A DNA stretch of 64,000 nucleotides from Perognathus longimembris pacificus (GCF_023159225.1 NC_063170.1:60371708-60435707); one strand, 5' to 3'. Counted from the first letter of the stretch, positions 11,027 through 22,569 are shown. The notes: generated by a model not told the origin, from the letters alone. A program made the numbers and translations.

Positions 11027-11310
11027 GCTGGAAGAGGTGGCTCACTCCTGTAATCCTCACTACTTGGGAAAAAGAGTCTAGGAGGATCACAGTTCAAAGT
11101 CAGCTGGGCAGGAAAAGTTAACAAGACCCCCCAAGGTAAAAAGTGGGGTGTCATGGCATATGCCTGTTATCCCAGGTATGAAGGAGGCTTAAAGTAGATT
11201 ATCAGGCTGGGTGAGAAAAGGGAGAACATACCTAAGAAAAATAACTAAAGCTAAAAGGGCTAAGGGCAGGGCTCAGGTGCTAGATTCTCTCTGTTATGAC
11301 TGGACCCTAA
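11027..11310 (+). mobile_element. Two tandem B1-like SINE units, diverged
   Basis: The first unit has 'ggtggctcactcctgtaatc' and 'ctacttgggaaaaagagtct'. The second starts near 11143 with 'catggcatatgcctgttatc'. ID-like sequence ('gggcagggctcaggtgctag') ends it. Confidence 0.65.
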
Positions 11311-12360
11311 CTGACATGGAGGATGCTATCTGCGGGACACACTCCCAGGCAGCTTTGGGGATTTGCGTCATGTGATCCTCAGGCTTGAGCACGGTGGGGA
11401 GCCCTCACAGATGGGAGACACAGCGCTGCTAAACCCTGGTGTGCGGATGAATGAAGCCAGAGTCTTTGTGGGTCCACGTGCTGCAAGGCCGAGTTCAAGG
11501 CTGTGAAGCCCTCAGAGAAAGGAAATGAGGGATTCAAGCCTTTCTGCTCTGTTCCAGTCATCAGAGAGCCAGAGTTTCCTTGGCATTGTTAGAGGCTTCT
11601 TATTTGTTTCTCATCCTTTTTTGGCATCATGTCTCTGTAGGGGAGGGGGAAAGGGGAAGAGAGGAGAGGCAAAGGAAGAGAGAGAGAGAAAACACATTCA
11701 GCTGGTCTTAGAAGCCCTCCCTACTCCCGCTAGCTATAGCCAGGCAGGAAATGCCAGCCAGAGGAAACATGGTGGTTGCTGCCTTGTGTAGGAGCTGCTG
11801 CCTGTAAACATATCTGTTCAGTAGCCATGGGGTAGAGAGGGAAGTCCACTGTCTGCTCACCCTGAGGGTGGGGAGAGAGCTTGAAGAAATCCTCTCCAGT
11901 TTCATCCCCTTCACAGTCTGGCCCAGAAGCCGAGAGGCAGATGTGTAAGGCAGATGTGTAATGAAGTTGGATCTTCCAGGGGCTTCTGAGAATGAGGACA
12001 TTGCTTGGCTGTTTCTGGGCTGTTTCTGCGAACAGAAGCAGGACTCTGGGTTGGCAGCACGTGCCTGTGATTCTGTATGGAGCTCAAGTGTGGCTTTGGT
12101 GCAGCAGCGGGGAGCCAGAGGAGCCTGTGCCTGAGGGCTTTCATCTTGGAGAACTGAGGGAGGGGGAGCCAGCAGCCTGGCAGGGAGACAGCCTCCTCCT
12201 GAGACTGTGGAGGAGAGGGCGGCCGAGGCTTCTCACCCAGGGGTGCCAAACAAGGCACCCAGAGGAAAGATACATCAAAAGACTACCCTAAATAATGGGT
12301 GCTTTTGAAGTGGGGGCTGGGAGTGTAATTCAGACACAAATGTAATTTCCTTGCATGAGG
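11311..12360. other. Unique, moderately GC-rich sequence
   Basis: Minus- and plus-strand frames of about 90-115 codons at 11525-12291 overlap each other and resemble no family. A purine-rich patch lies at 11640-11690. No gene can be supported. Confidence 0.5.
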
Positions 12361-12840
12361 TTTGAGTTTGCTCTCAGGTTTCATTCCAACTTGCCCAACG
12401 ACTTAAAAAAAAATTGTTCGGCAGCGTCATTATTCCATATCATTTGCCTGTGGCAGGGTGGGGGGGGGGGTGGTCTCCTCTCTCCCTGGAGATTTTTCCA
12501 CATTGGGAAATCAGGCTGAGGGGATGACAAAGAAAGCTCCAGAGTCCATTCTCCTGTGTCTCTGACATGCAGAACGGTTCATTTCAACAATCAGGGTTCC
12601 CAGGAAAGGGAGGTGGCTGGCATTAGACTGTTAGCTCCCCAAAGAGAGTTTAGGGTCTGTGGCTGGCACTCTTGGCCAACCCTGTGTTGAAATAACCCAT
12701 TACACGTCTTACCTGTTGTTTTAAGCAGGCAGTTGAAACACTGTGGGGGTTTTTGGCAGAATATATTTCAAATGAGGGAAAGAAAATAACAAACAGTGGG
12801 AAAGAGCAAATGAACTTCCTGTGAAGGATGCTAGTTAGGA
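12361..12840. other. Candidate conserved non-coding stretch
   Basis: The stretch is free of repeats apart from a 10-G run near 12461-12470 and shows AT-rich blocks beside CpG-containing ones ('caacgacttaaaa', 'gttcggcagcgtcatt'). That texture is common in conserved enhancers. This is a guess from composition only. Confidence 0.3.
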
Positions 12841-13473
12841 CGTGTGGGTGTTGTGTGCAGAGGTGATTTTGTGTCTTTCTGAAGTCATTTACTTATTATT
12901 CATAGCTTCATTATGGTTCATTTTATTCTCTCTCACACACATACATATACACATGTCTAGAAATAGAGGCGTGGTTGAAGCAAGTGCTGGGTTTAAATTT
13001 AAAAAAAACACAACGATCATAAAACTCACCATGTTCTTTTGACATATAGATTGCATGTATTTCTTTTGTCCCATCAAATCTTGCTTTTTCTATTTTAGCC
13101 ACATAAATGGTTGTCATAGAGATGTTTGTTTCCAGCCCTCGTAGCTTTGATAAGGAGCAGAGAGCCCAGAGAGTATCCAGTGACCATAAATTGAGCTCCA
13201 ACTGTCCCCTTTGCTCTCTGAAATGTAATCAGATTCAAGATCTGCCATGAAGCCCCTAGAGTCCCCAAACGAGTGAAAATAATGCAGAAATTAGGCTAAC
13301 AGGAAACCATTGGTACCACGTCTGTTGTTGTTTGAGTTTGAGTTTAGCATTTTAGAGAGCATTTAACTAGTAAAAGTATTAACTTCTGGGGCTCAGAAAT
13401 ATACATTTAACTCCTCAGAAGAGTCTTTGCATACCTTGTGTTTAAGATATTAAAAGCTATTAAAAAGACCCTC
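12841..13473. other. Unique non-coding sequence
   Basis: It has a short (CA)n-like patch near 12933-12951. No gene or repeat family is recognised. Confidence 0.5.
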
Positions 13474-13721
13474 AAAAGATATTAAAAGCCAGGTGCTGGT
13501 GGCTCATGCCTGCAAATCCTAACTACTCAGTAGGCTGAGATCTGAGGATTGTGGCTTGAAGCTATCCTGGGCAAAAAAGTCCGTGAGACTCATCTCCAAT
13601 AAACAGAAAAAGCCAGAAGTGGTACTGTGGCTCAAGTGGCAGACCCTTGAGCACAAAGAAGCTTGTGGACAGTGCCCTTGCCCAGAGTGCAAACCCCAGG
13701 ACCAGAGAAACAAAAGATATT
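13474..13721 (+). mobile_element. Dimeric B1/ID-like SINE with target duplication
   Basis: The B1-like arm ('ggtggctcatgcctgcaaat') and ID-like arm ('gtggctcaagtggcagaccc', 'ccagagtgcaaaccccagga') are flanked by the direct repeat 'aaaagatatt' at 13474-13483 and 13712-13721. The duplication marks a retrotransposition event and gives exact ends. Confidence 0.93.
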
Positions 13722-14274
13722 GCAAGTCTGAAATAATTTATGAACATTTCTTCCAAACTTCCAATTCTCCTTTGTGGGGTAATATTTTGCTAATGTTATC
13801 ATAAATATGCAATTTTTGTGTATGTTGGGATTAAGCCTCATCTCTAAAGGGAATTCCTTAAAGATGTTTGTTTGTTTTACTTGAAAGATTTAACTGAAAT
13901 CCAGGGGCAAAGACTTCAAGTAGTCTTGGTGGTTGGAGGATCTAAGTTACTAGAGACCATGTAAGATCATGAGGTGGAAAAAAATGAGCAGGGTACAGAT
14001 GGAAAGTACCTTCCTCATGTTTTCTCAGCCTGGTGGGCTCTGGTGATCAGCAAGTCTTTTGTCAGCTCTTCCTGGGGTCATGTGTCCATTTGCATGAAGT
14101 CCTTTCTCCTAAGAGGAAATCGGAAGGCAGAGGGAGGATTTCAGGGTTGGTCCCGCAGAGTCTCAATGCCACCCTTGTGGGTCTGCACTGTGATCTTTGC
14201 TAATCTCTCCTGGTTCATACATGTCTACTGCAACTCCCAGTTCAAATCCTTGCCGCTCCAAGTTTAACTTGTGG
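13722..14274. other. Unique non-coding sequence
   Basis: I see nothing assignable here. Confidence 0.5.
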
Positions 14275-14650
14275 AGTCAAGTTTCTATTGCTGTGACAAA
14301 AGATGGAGAAAATCAACTTACAAAAGGAAGACAGACTTTATTTTGGCTGTGGTTTCGGAGGTTTCCATCCTTGGTCATTTGTCTCTATGGTTTCTGGGCC
14401 TTTAACACACAGACTTTGGGAAGTGCATTTCATATTCAAACCCTAACAACATCTTAGGTTCCCAACACAATGTCCAAAATAGGAAAGGGGAGGAGAGATG
14501 AACCTTAATAATTGTCATTATTAAGGTGAGGTACCTAAGGTGATGTCCCTTAGAAGTCAGGTAATGAGTACATTTCTTTTTGGGCAATGTCACCCTTTCT
14601 GCTTTTTTGAGCCCTAGGTATCTCCCTATTCCTTTATGGGTCCACTGATA
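14275..14650 (-). mobile_element. MaLR (MT/ORR-like) LTR, antisense
   Basis: 'tttctattgctgtgacaaaa' followed by 'cagactttattttggctgtg' is the usual start of antisense rodent MaLR LTRs. 'catattcaaaccctaacaac' fits the U3 side. The right boundary is vague. Confidence 0.65.
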
Positions 14651-15180
14651 TTTCACTGGCAGAACTATGCCCTGTGACCATTCCTAGTTTCAAGGAAGGC
14701 CAGGAAATGATCATCTGGCATTTTTGGTCTCTCTTGTGGGAGATGGATGCTACGTAGATGGGAAGGGAAAAGTGGATCATTGTATTGGTAGCCAAGTATC
14801 AGTCAAAGGAAGGAGACTGCTGGCTGAGGACTCTCAATAACCTGCCTACAGTTTGGTGCCAGATATGAGTCTCAACTTCTGATTCATGGTGTAGAATTGT
14901 GGTTGTTGATGATGGACGTTTGACTTGTGCATTACGGCTGGCACGTGAAGGGCTTTGTTCAGCATGTCTTGCATTAGCTCAGTCAGTGTTTGCCTAGCCT
15001 GGCTTCTCAGGGCTGATGAGGGTACATATGCTGAGAGTTCCACTTCTCCCGCCCTGAAAAGTGGCCCATCATTTCTTCCTAATTAAAGATCAAACATCAT
15101 CTCAGATGGTCCCCTTCCTCAGATGTCATGGGAGCTGTTCCTCATACCTGTCAGAGATGCTGATCATGTTGTCACTTTTG
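14651..15180. other. Unique non-coding sequence
   Basis: No repeat or gene is recognised. Confidence 0.5.
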
Positions 15181-15860
15181 GCAACTCATTCCTGGAATGA
15201 ATAATAAAATTATCATAATCTTGCACCAGGGGGAGGGGGGAGCAATTTGTAGAGTCCATTAAGAATCGAGCAAAGGATTGTCCTCTAATGAGATGGAGAG
15301 CGTCAGGGAGCCCGTTCATCAAGCTGCCCTGTCACAGATACACAAAGGGAACTTGAGGGAGGGGCTCCGGCAGGGTGGCAGACAGGGGCGCTTGTCTGGG
15401 ATGAGCATTTACATACCGTCATGGATCAGCTGCTGGAGAAGGGGGTGGGTGACAAGCAGAACAGCAGAGTTCTCTCTTGCCAGGCTGGGGGCATGTTTAT
15501 GCCACCCTTGATTCATTCCCCAAGGGCTAAGAAGCATTACTCACCATTTCCTTGTGTGCCAGGAAGAGAAATGGAGTCAACAGGCGTATCATCTCCTTGT
15601 TGGAAAGTGACAGCTCCCTTATTATAAATCCCCGATAAATTGATGGAAGAGCCGGTCAAACTTCATAGATATAAATGTTTCCTGGGATTAATGGGGAGTT
15701 ATTCCTAGAAATGACTTACAGTTCAGGAACCGACTTTTGAATTGAAGCATTGTGTTTCCCCCCTCCAGATGTCATGATAACCGTCGGAGCAGCTGAGCGG
15801 AGTTGACAAAGGCTTTTTATTTGCCCTACCGTCTGCCACCACTATGCCTATTTCGTGCTA
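15181..15860. other. Candidate conserved non-coding stretch
   Basis: It is free of repeats, with TAAT/ATTA-type words ('aatgaataataaaattatca', 'ccattaagaatcgagcaaag', 'ggattaatggggagttattc') mixed with CpG-containing GC-rich blocks. The composition suggests a regulatory element. Conservation cannot be tested here. Confidence 0.35.
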
Positions 15861-16067
15861 CCAAACATTTCTAGCTTAGGAAAGGCTTCCTTAGCTCTGC
15901 TTTGTGGAGGAAGAGCGCTTCTTCCTTCCCAACACGGGAATCTGCTTGTTACCTTTGGGCAAAACCATGGAAATGGAATCCTTCCTTGTCGAACAGAAGC
16001 AATTTACTGCTTGTTATGGTATTTTATAGAATTCGACTGTTTTCAATGGATAGCTCAGCATTTTTAT
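15861..16067. other. Unique non-coding sequence
   Basis: Nothing assignable is seen. Confidence 0.4.
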
Positions 16068-16325
16068 TGTATTATTATTATTATTATTCCTGGGGTTTGA
16101 ACTCAGGGCCTTGGCACTGTCCCTGAGCTTTTCTTCTCAAGGCTAGTACTCTACTACTTGAGCCACAGCTCCACTTCCAGCTTTTTTTTTTTTTTTTGGT
16201 GTTGAATTGGAAATAAGAATCACACAGACTTTCCTGCCTGGCCTGCCTTTGAATCATGATTCTCAGATCTCAGCCTCCTAAGTAGTTAGGATTAAAGGTA
16301 TGAGCCACTGGCACCTGGCTTTATT
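16068..16325 (-). mobile_element. Dimeric ID-like/B1 SINE, antisense, with (ATT)n tail
   Basis: 'ggtttgaactcagggccttg', 'ctactacttgagccacagct', linker 'ttggaaataagaatcacaca', then the antisense B1-like arm ending 'atgagccactggcacctggc'. The (ATT)n at 16068-16088 sits where its 3' tail should be. The T run at 16182-16197 is internal. Confidence 0.9.
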
Positions 16326-16347
16326 TTTAGTGTCTTTTGTCAAGCAG

Positions 16348-16950
16348 GACATTGAACTTCTTTTTTTTTTTTTCTTCAAATTTTTATTATCAAACTGATG
16401 TACAGAGAGGTTACAGTTTCATACGTTAGGCATTGGATACATTTCTTGTACTGTTTGTTACCTTGTCCCTCATACCCCCCTCCCTCCTTCCCCTTTCCCT
16501 TCCCCCCCTGAGGTGTTCAGTTCACTTACACCAAACAGTTTTGCAAGTATTGCTTTTGTAGTTGTTTGTCTTTTTTTTACCCTGTGTCTCTCAATTTTAG
16601 TATTCCCTTTCAATTTCCTACTTCTAATACCAGTATACATGGCTTCCAATATACTCAGATAAGATTGCAGAGATAGTGTAGGTACAACCACAGGAAGGTG
16701 ATACAAGAACATCATCAATAATAGAAGCTACAGATACAGATGGGACGTTGAAAGTAGTTACAACTGTGATATAACAATCGTTTCCATAACATGGAGTTCA
16801 TTTCACTTCGCATCATCTTATGTGTTCATAAGGGTATAGCTATTGGGCTCTTGTGATCCTCTGCTATGACTTGCCTAAACCTGTACTAATTATTCCCAAT
16901 AAGGGAGACCATACTAGGCCATATCCCCAGCCCTGACGTTGAACTTCTTT
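16348..16950 (-). mobile_element. Chimeric ID-head + L1 3' UTR insertion
   Basis: On the minus strand it reads: ID SINE 5' head (20 nt, 16914-16933, 'gggctggggatatggcctag'), then the L1 3' region (16374-16913) and a poly-A tail (T run 16361-16373). The L1 part matches 38690-39240 almost base for base, and similarity stops exactly where ID begins. The composite is flanked by one duplication, 'gacattgaacttcttt' at 16348-16363 and 'gacgttgaacttcttt' at 16935-16950 (15/16). The simplest reading is one insertion of an ID-L1 chimera made by template switching. Confidence 0.85.
16475..16509 (-). repeat. G-rich tract of the L1 3' UTR
   Basis: This C-rich plus strand gives G runs on the L1 sense strand (runs of 7, 6, 4 and 3 or more). 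The same tract is in the copy at 38797-38833. A G-rich 3' UTR tract is a known feature of mammalian L1. Confidence 0.7.
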
Positions 16951-17871
16951 GTTGCATTGGGATGGGGTCGTGCTCACAATGACTTATTTTCTGAACCATC
17001 AGGATCTTCTCTGATATGGCCTCTAAGGGTCCTCTCAGGACTGCCATTAGGCGTTTATACAAATGTTGATACTCTTATTGAGTGAGTGCTTTTATAAGTG
17101 GGACAGGGCATTGGGGCACATAGACACTTAATAAGCACCAATCAATGGCTTCTGCTGCTATTGGAATGTAGGCCTAGGAAGTTCCTGGATGGCTCCATGG
17201 GGAAAGATGCTGTTACAGCCCGTGTTTTATTCTAAAGGAGATGCCGGGGGCTGCTTCCTTTGTTTGAATTTATGCTGGTGGTAACACTGACCCATGCAAT
17301 ACTCCTTTGGCTGCCAGTTGCTAGGCATTTGGAGCATCATTTGCCCTTGAGCTGGATCTGCTCCTTTTCTCGAAATCCCAACAGTCAGCTGACTGTGGAA
17401 AGGTGGACTTGGAGAGTCTCTTAAGTCTACCAGCCTCCTGCATTGCCTCAAGCCCACATCCTGCCTCCTTCCTAAGAGTTCCAAGAAGGTCACAGGAAGC
17501 TGTGTCTTCTTGACCTTTATATACCACCCCTCTCAAAAAACACACAAAACAACCCAACACTCCAAACAAACAGAAAGATGCCTGGGAAATACAATCTTCC
17601 TGTCATTTAAACAAGAACTGATTTGCTTTGTTCAGCTCCCACCCCTGAAGTCCTACCAGCTACCACTGGGATGTGGTTTATAGAAGCATTTCATTGAGTC
17701 TGAGAATAATGGAAGGAGCAAAGAGCACAGTCAACATGTGACCTCTCTAAACTAGCTATCACTTTAATTCACTTTGACTCAGTTTCCCTCAGGACATGGA
17801 GGCCACCCTGATACTCTTTTACCTCTCTGGTTCTGGACTTCTTCCAGGCCACTGCCTTTACTTCTCCTTAT
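16951..17871. other. Unique non-coding sequence
   Basis: Two overlapping minus-strand frames (82-88 codons, 17227-17569) have no recognisable similarity. No repeat is assigned. Confidence 0.5.
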
Positions 17872-17965
17872 GTATTCAGTCAACAAATATGTACTGAGTG
17901 TCTCTGAAGCACGTTACTTGGCTTTGAAGCAGTAAATGTCTATCATACACCAGCCCCGAGGTGAC
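17872..17965 (+). mobile_element. L2-like fragment
   Basis: 'attcagtcaacaaatatgta' followed by 'ctgagtgtctctgaagcac' and 'cagtaaatgtctatcataca' fits the L2 3' motif. Confidence 0.6.
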
Positions 17966-18183
17966 TTAGGCCTATGAGACTCTCTCCTATCCTGCACACC
18001 CCTCTCTCTTCCAGATCATCTAGAAAATTCTGAATTCCTTTCTCCTCATTGTTTCTGCTGTTATCCTTTTTCTGTTCTGACCATCATATTCTAGATTTGT
18101 CTCTGGTTTGGGGCCTGCAAATTTTCCTGGCCAAAGAGGCCATTAAAATAGTTTCCCAAAGAAGATGCTGTGTTGCTTGGATT

Positions 18184-18419
18184 CCCTGCTTCTCTCTCTC
18201 TTTTTTTTTTTTTTGGCCAGTCCTGGGCCTTGGACTCAGGGCCTGAGCACCATCCCTGGCTTCTTCCCGCTCAAGGCTAGCACTCTGCCACCTGAGCCAC
18301 AGCGCCCCTTCTGGCCGTTTTCCATATATGTGGTGCTGGGGAATCAAACCGAGAGCTTCATGTGTAGGAGGCAAGCACTCTTGCACTAGGCCATATTTCC
18401 AGCCCCCCTGCTTCTCTCT
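18184..18419 (-). mobile_element. ID + ID-like (IDL-type) SINE, antisense, young
   Basis: T run at 18201-18214, then 'ggccagtcctgggccttgga', 'cactctgccacctgagccac', and the antisense ID head ending 'ccatatttccagccc'. It is flanked by a perfect 14-bp duplication 'ccctgcttctctct' at 18184-18197 and 18406-18419. It is close to the copies at 44.1 kb and 48.4 kb, hence a recent family. Confidence 0.95.
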
Positions 18420-18514
18420 TGTAGGAACACCTCTCTGATAGGATTTTATTTTAAACTATCATTATGAAATCCTTTCTGTTTTGTCTGGGGTAGACTGGCT
18501 TGTGTCACCTGGTG

Positions 18515-18665
18515 CAGAGAGGGATGTGGCATTAGAGTCAGGAAACTCCAGCAAGTCCTGGTTTGGCCACGCAGCCCGGGGCAAGTCACTGTTCCTTCAG
18601 AGCCTTGTTTTGTGCTCCTACCTAGTAATCATAAATATCCAGCTTGAATAAAGATAAAAGAAGAA
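18515..18665 (+). mobile_element. MIR SINE
   Basis: 'tagagtcaggaaactccagc' through 'ctggtttggccacgcagccc' to 'gggcaagtcactgttccttc' follows the sense MIR core. It is diverged, as expected. Confidence 0.65.
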
Positions 18666-18696
18666 AAAGACTTGAGAAAATTCTTATCACAGTTCT

Positions 18697-18713
18697 GGCC
18701 AGGAGGGGGCCCA
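18697..18713 (+). promoter_or_regulatory. CTCF-like motif
   Basis: 'tggccaggagggggccc' fits the CTCF core CCASSAGGGGGC at every fixed position. It lies just past a MIR. Occupancy is unknown, and one motif match can be chance. Confidence 0.4.
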
Positions 18714-20010
18714 GGGAAAGTTGTTTTAAAGTTGGGAACTGCACTATTTTATTGAATTGAAAAGTAGCTATTTAAAAATGAAAGAAATGATAAAAGATTG
18801 GATAGTCAATGCTGGATAGGACTGTCTGGGCCCACATGCCTGAGTGCCAGCCTCCGGGGAAATGAAGCGTATTTTACAAGGACTCTTGGAGCCGGACTTC
18901 TGTGCAGAAGTCCTGGAACAGCGAGGCTGACCTTCTGAGAGCAGCGGACAAGCAGCCTTCACGAAGCAGCCTTCACGTTTACTGGGGAATAAAAAAGATT
19001 GACTAGAACACTAAGGAGAAGTTGTGTAAGCTGACATTGGAAAACTGTTTTGGTGTTAACCAGGCCAAGAGGAGGAGGGCCTGGCGCTGGGGCGATGAGT
19101 CTGTTCTCACTTCTACTCAGGAATTTCATACTGACTCCTGAACAGCACAGATAAACCCATCCACCAAGCAAGTCTGGTTTATGGCATCCACTAAAGCGCT
19201 TCATCCATCCCCGGTTCTCAAGGCGCTGCTTTTACAGCGGCGATCTTTCTTCCTGCTTTATTTCACAACCAGAGCCCCGTCCTTCTCCAAATTGCCATTA
19301 AAGCTCCATGGGTACATGGATTTCTAGAAATGAGCCTCAGTTCCAAGCCCTTGATCTCGCCACTTCCAGTGGTCTCTCACTCACGATTCCTGCATCTCTT
19401 TGTCCCTAAGACGTGAACTGTGTTTTGTGATGACTGTTTTTATTTTTCTCCTCACAGTCTTATTCTATATCTAAAGGAAGACTCGTTAAATGAAATATGT
19501 GTTTATATTTTTGGCTCACTTTGAAAAGGGTCATCATAATGTAACAAGTAGAGAGAAGAGTGAGGCAGAAGCCTGATTTAGGATGGCAAGTATTGATATG
19601 GCCCAGTGGGTCACTGGGATGCTTTTACTTGTTTTCTGCTTATGGCTTACTCATTGTTCCAAGCCAAAGACTCTTTGCTGGTGTGCAAGTTTGCATTTCT
19701 ACTTTCATTGTTCTAAAAATAGCTTCAATTTTGTCTAGACTAATCCCTGGCTTCTCACTGGCATGCTAACGAGGGGGCTGTAGTGAACTTCCATTTGTTT
19801 CTCCAGTAATCTCTCCCCCCTCCCCCATACTTCTTGGATTTGCCCGAAAAATGCCTACCTCTAAAATCTCTCTGCTTGGAACGTTGAGTGTATTGCCCAT
19901 AATTCACCTGGTCTGCTTCTTTTGCTCTCAGAGGATGTCTAACTTCTGGGAGGTTCTCTCTGGAAATGCTCCATGACATTGAGGCCCTTTTCCTCTTGTG
20001 CGCTCATTGG
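18714..20010. other. Unique non-coding sequence
   Basis: It holds a perfect 14-bp tandem duplication at 18950-18977 and otherwise unremarkable unique DNA. No gene is recognised. Confidence 0.5.
18950..18977. repeat. Perfect 14-bp tandem duplication
   Basis: 'aagcagccttcacg' occurs twice back to back (18950-18963, 18964-18977). The lack of any decay suggests a recent slippage event. Confidence 0.95.
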
Positions 20011-20145
20011 TCAGGGCCTTCCCCAAGGCCGGGGACCAAGACACTATGCTCACATCTGTGTCCCCATGGCTAGCAAAATCCTTCCACCTAGTAGGGGCTT
20101 AACTAAATATTTAAATACATGCATGAAGCAATGAATGGTCTTCTG
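20011..20145 (+). mobile_element. L2 3' end fragment
   Basis: 'ctgtgtccccatggctagca', 'cctagtaggggcttaactaa' and 'atatttaaatacatgcatga' follow the L2 3' terminal motif. Confidence 0.65.
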
Positions 20146-20211
20146 GGCTTGTTAGTATATGGGCTTGCTTGATTCTGAATTCAAAATCGTATGTCAGATT
20201 TATTTATTTAT

Positions 20212-20305
20212 TTAACTTTCTGTACTGGGCATTGGACTCAGGGCATTGTGCTTGCTACCCACTTGTACAAGTCAGTCCTCTTCCCAGTTCCTTGTCACAG
20301 GTCCT
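20212..20305 (-). mobile_element. ID-like SINE fragment, antisense
   Basis: 'gtactgggcattggactcag' and 'ggcattgtgcttgctaccca' match the reverse of an ID-like B-box/A-box pair. Confidence 0.6.
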
Positions 20306-20509
20306 CATTTTCACCCCATGACATAGCCCTGCTATGAGAGCATCTGTCTGGGGTGTATGCCATCCCTATTGTTCCAGGTGCTCCCTTTATGGTGGAGGCT
20401 TCCTTCCAGTTTCTATTACAACTGGCCCAATTCGAAGAGGCACAGAGGAGCTGTTATCCGGCTCCATGCAACGAGTTTCAAAGGCTAAGGTAGGATGTTG
20501 AGGCTAGGA

Positions 20510-20690
20510 GGAAATTAATCAAATCCTGACTTACCACTGGCCAAGGTTCTTACTATATTGCTTCAGTTCTTGCTCCCTTGTCTGTAAAATGGGAGCATAT
20601 TAATAGGATCTACTTCATGGAGTTACTGTGAAAATCAGACACTATGGGTTTGAATGAAACATGCGTGAAAGAAACAAAGGTGTTGGTGAA
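20510..20690 (+). mobile_element. MIR SINE
   Basis: 'tcttgctcccttgtctgtaa' and 'aatgggagcatattaatagg' with 'gagttactgtgaaaatcaga' match the MIR 3' half in sense. Confidence 0.75.
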
Positions 20691-21962
20691 AGGAACATCA
20701 GCGCGGGGCATTTCTCAGCAGCCTGTGTTGCCCAGCCGATGAAGAGCTCACATTCATTTCCGCTCCATGCTGGCTCTGGGGCTGCACTCTGGGTGAGGAG
20801 CTGCTTTTAGTAAAGCACAATTCACTGACATCGGTGTGTGAATGCACTTCCCTGCTTGTCCCTCCCCTCCACAATGCACTGGGGGAAAATGATCGTGTTC
20901 AAACTTTTCAGTTTGACAGCAAGTGGGCCCCCATCCCCCACTGCCTTCTTGACAAGTCTTTGTCAAAGGACATTTCAAACCTGTCTCGGATCAGCCCCAT
21001 CTCCGAGGCTCTCATTTCTGGCAACTCTGGTGACTGAAGTTGCCCTGCAGCAGGGAGATGGTGACAGGTGGCAAATGGCTGTGAAGAAAAACTCTTTGGT
21101 AGAGGTTGAAGATTAGCACGTGCTTTACAAATTTCCCTGGGGACACTCATCAGAGAGTTCCAGCCAACTGACAATATTCATGATCTAGCATGAAAAGTTG
21201 GCACCGAAGCCAACTCTGAGCTTGGAGGTTAATTCCAGCTTATTTCCCATTGCTGGTTTAAAATGCTAGACCTCTTTAAAGATACTGTGAAAAGGCGTGG
21301 GCCTGCTTCCTTCACCCCCATGCAATATTCACAGGCAGTCAGATTGCTTTGGAAAATGAATACTGCTGACTTCCTTCTGGAAATCACCTTCAGCCTTACA
21401 CATAGGGTTTTGTGCTTAGTTTCCATGGAACTGGGCTCAGATCAGCATCCGATTCTTCTATCCAATATGCTCTTTTGCCTACAAGTAAAGATAGCATATG
21501 TGACAAATCTTCTTCTCTTCCACCATAGAGAAGAATGGGACTAGAGATTGAATTCGAATTTGACAGGTACTAGATTAAAGGTACATATGTACAGAATCGG
21601 GGCGGGGTGCGTATACAAGCTGTGCACTCACAAGCATTCAGCACAAAGCCCAGAGTAGCAGATAAGGGGGGAGACTGTGTGCTAATTAGTCCCCCATCTG
21701 AGAGGGCTCCACTGGACTCTCCTTTGGGATTTCTCACTAGATGGAGAATTCGTTATTTTCTTTCACAGCTTTCTTTTCCTTTCAAATACACTTATTCTGT
21801 TAACTTAAAAAAAACAACAACTAACAACCAGATGAATCCAATAGGTATGAGAAGTTTCAGTATGTGTATTTGTGCATGTTTCTCCTTGCACATGCATATG
21901 CTTAGATATTTATCATGTGTATACATGTTATATCACATATATAATATCATACACTTATTCAA
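20691..21962. other. Unique non-coding sequence
   Basis: Several short overlapping frames at 20754-21174 run on both strands and none is recognised. The last 200 bp before the LTR are AT-rich. Confidence 0.5.
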
Positions 21963-22565
21963 TGTAATATGGAGGTCCAATCTGGCCAGGGAAAGAGGAC
22001 AGAAGCTGACTCCATCTCCACTATCTCCCCAGTCCCCTCTACTCAGAAGCCCTGGAAGATTCCCTCTCCCTGTAAACAGTAGTGCCCCACACCCCCCTGA
22101 ATCTACACACCAATTCTTGGTGGGCGTGCCTGGATTCCTACAGGAAGGGAAGCCCCATCCTCAGGTAATGGGAGTTTCTGAATCCCAAGAGACAGGGGCG
22201 GGCACATGGCCTATAGCTTACTAAACCTGTCTGTCAAGTGCTTGGAACTGGGAGCTCCCACCCCCCTGACCTGACCCTATTTAGGGGCAGGCTAGCTCAG
22301 GAGCCAGTATGCCATGCCACATATTTGAGTCTGTGTCTGTTGTCCCCATGGCGTCCCAATTCAGCTCTCTATTGGAGCTGAATTGGTTCGTTGGTACCTG
22401 GAAATCCTCCAGAAGTAAGTCTCGGTGCCACTGTCCTGTTCTGTGTTATATGTTTTTCTGAAACCTGGGATTGGTCCATCCAGAACTTCCCCAATAAATT
22501 CATCTTTTTACTTGAGACTGCCTCTGAGTGGTGGACTCTTGGAGGCCCCCTCGGGCGCCATTACA
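21963..22565 (+). mobile_element. Solo ERV LTR (family 1)
   Basis: It begins TGTAAT and ends ATTACA, an inverted terminal pair. The U5 part ('cttgagactgcctctgagtg', 'gtggactcttggagg') and the AATAAA in 'ccccaataaattcatc' near 22492 are shared with 26757-27406 and, reversed, with 29064-29408. I see no clean target duplication. The 205-codon frame at 21607-22224 runs from unique DNA into the LTR and is not a gene. Confidence 0.85.
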
Positions 22566-22569
22566 CAAT

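Noticed and set aside
21607..22224. 205-codon frame, longest in the window
   Set aside because: It runs from unique DNA into a solo LTR and has no domain.
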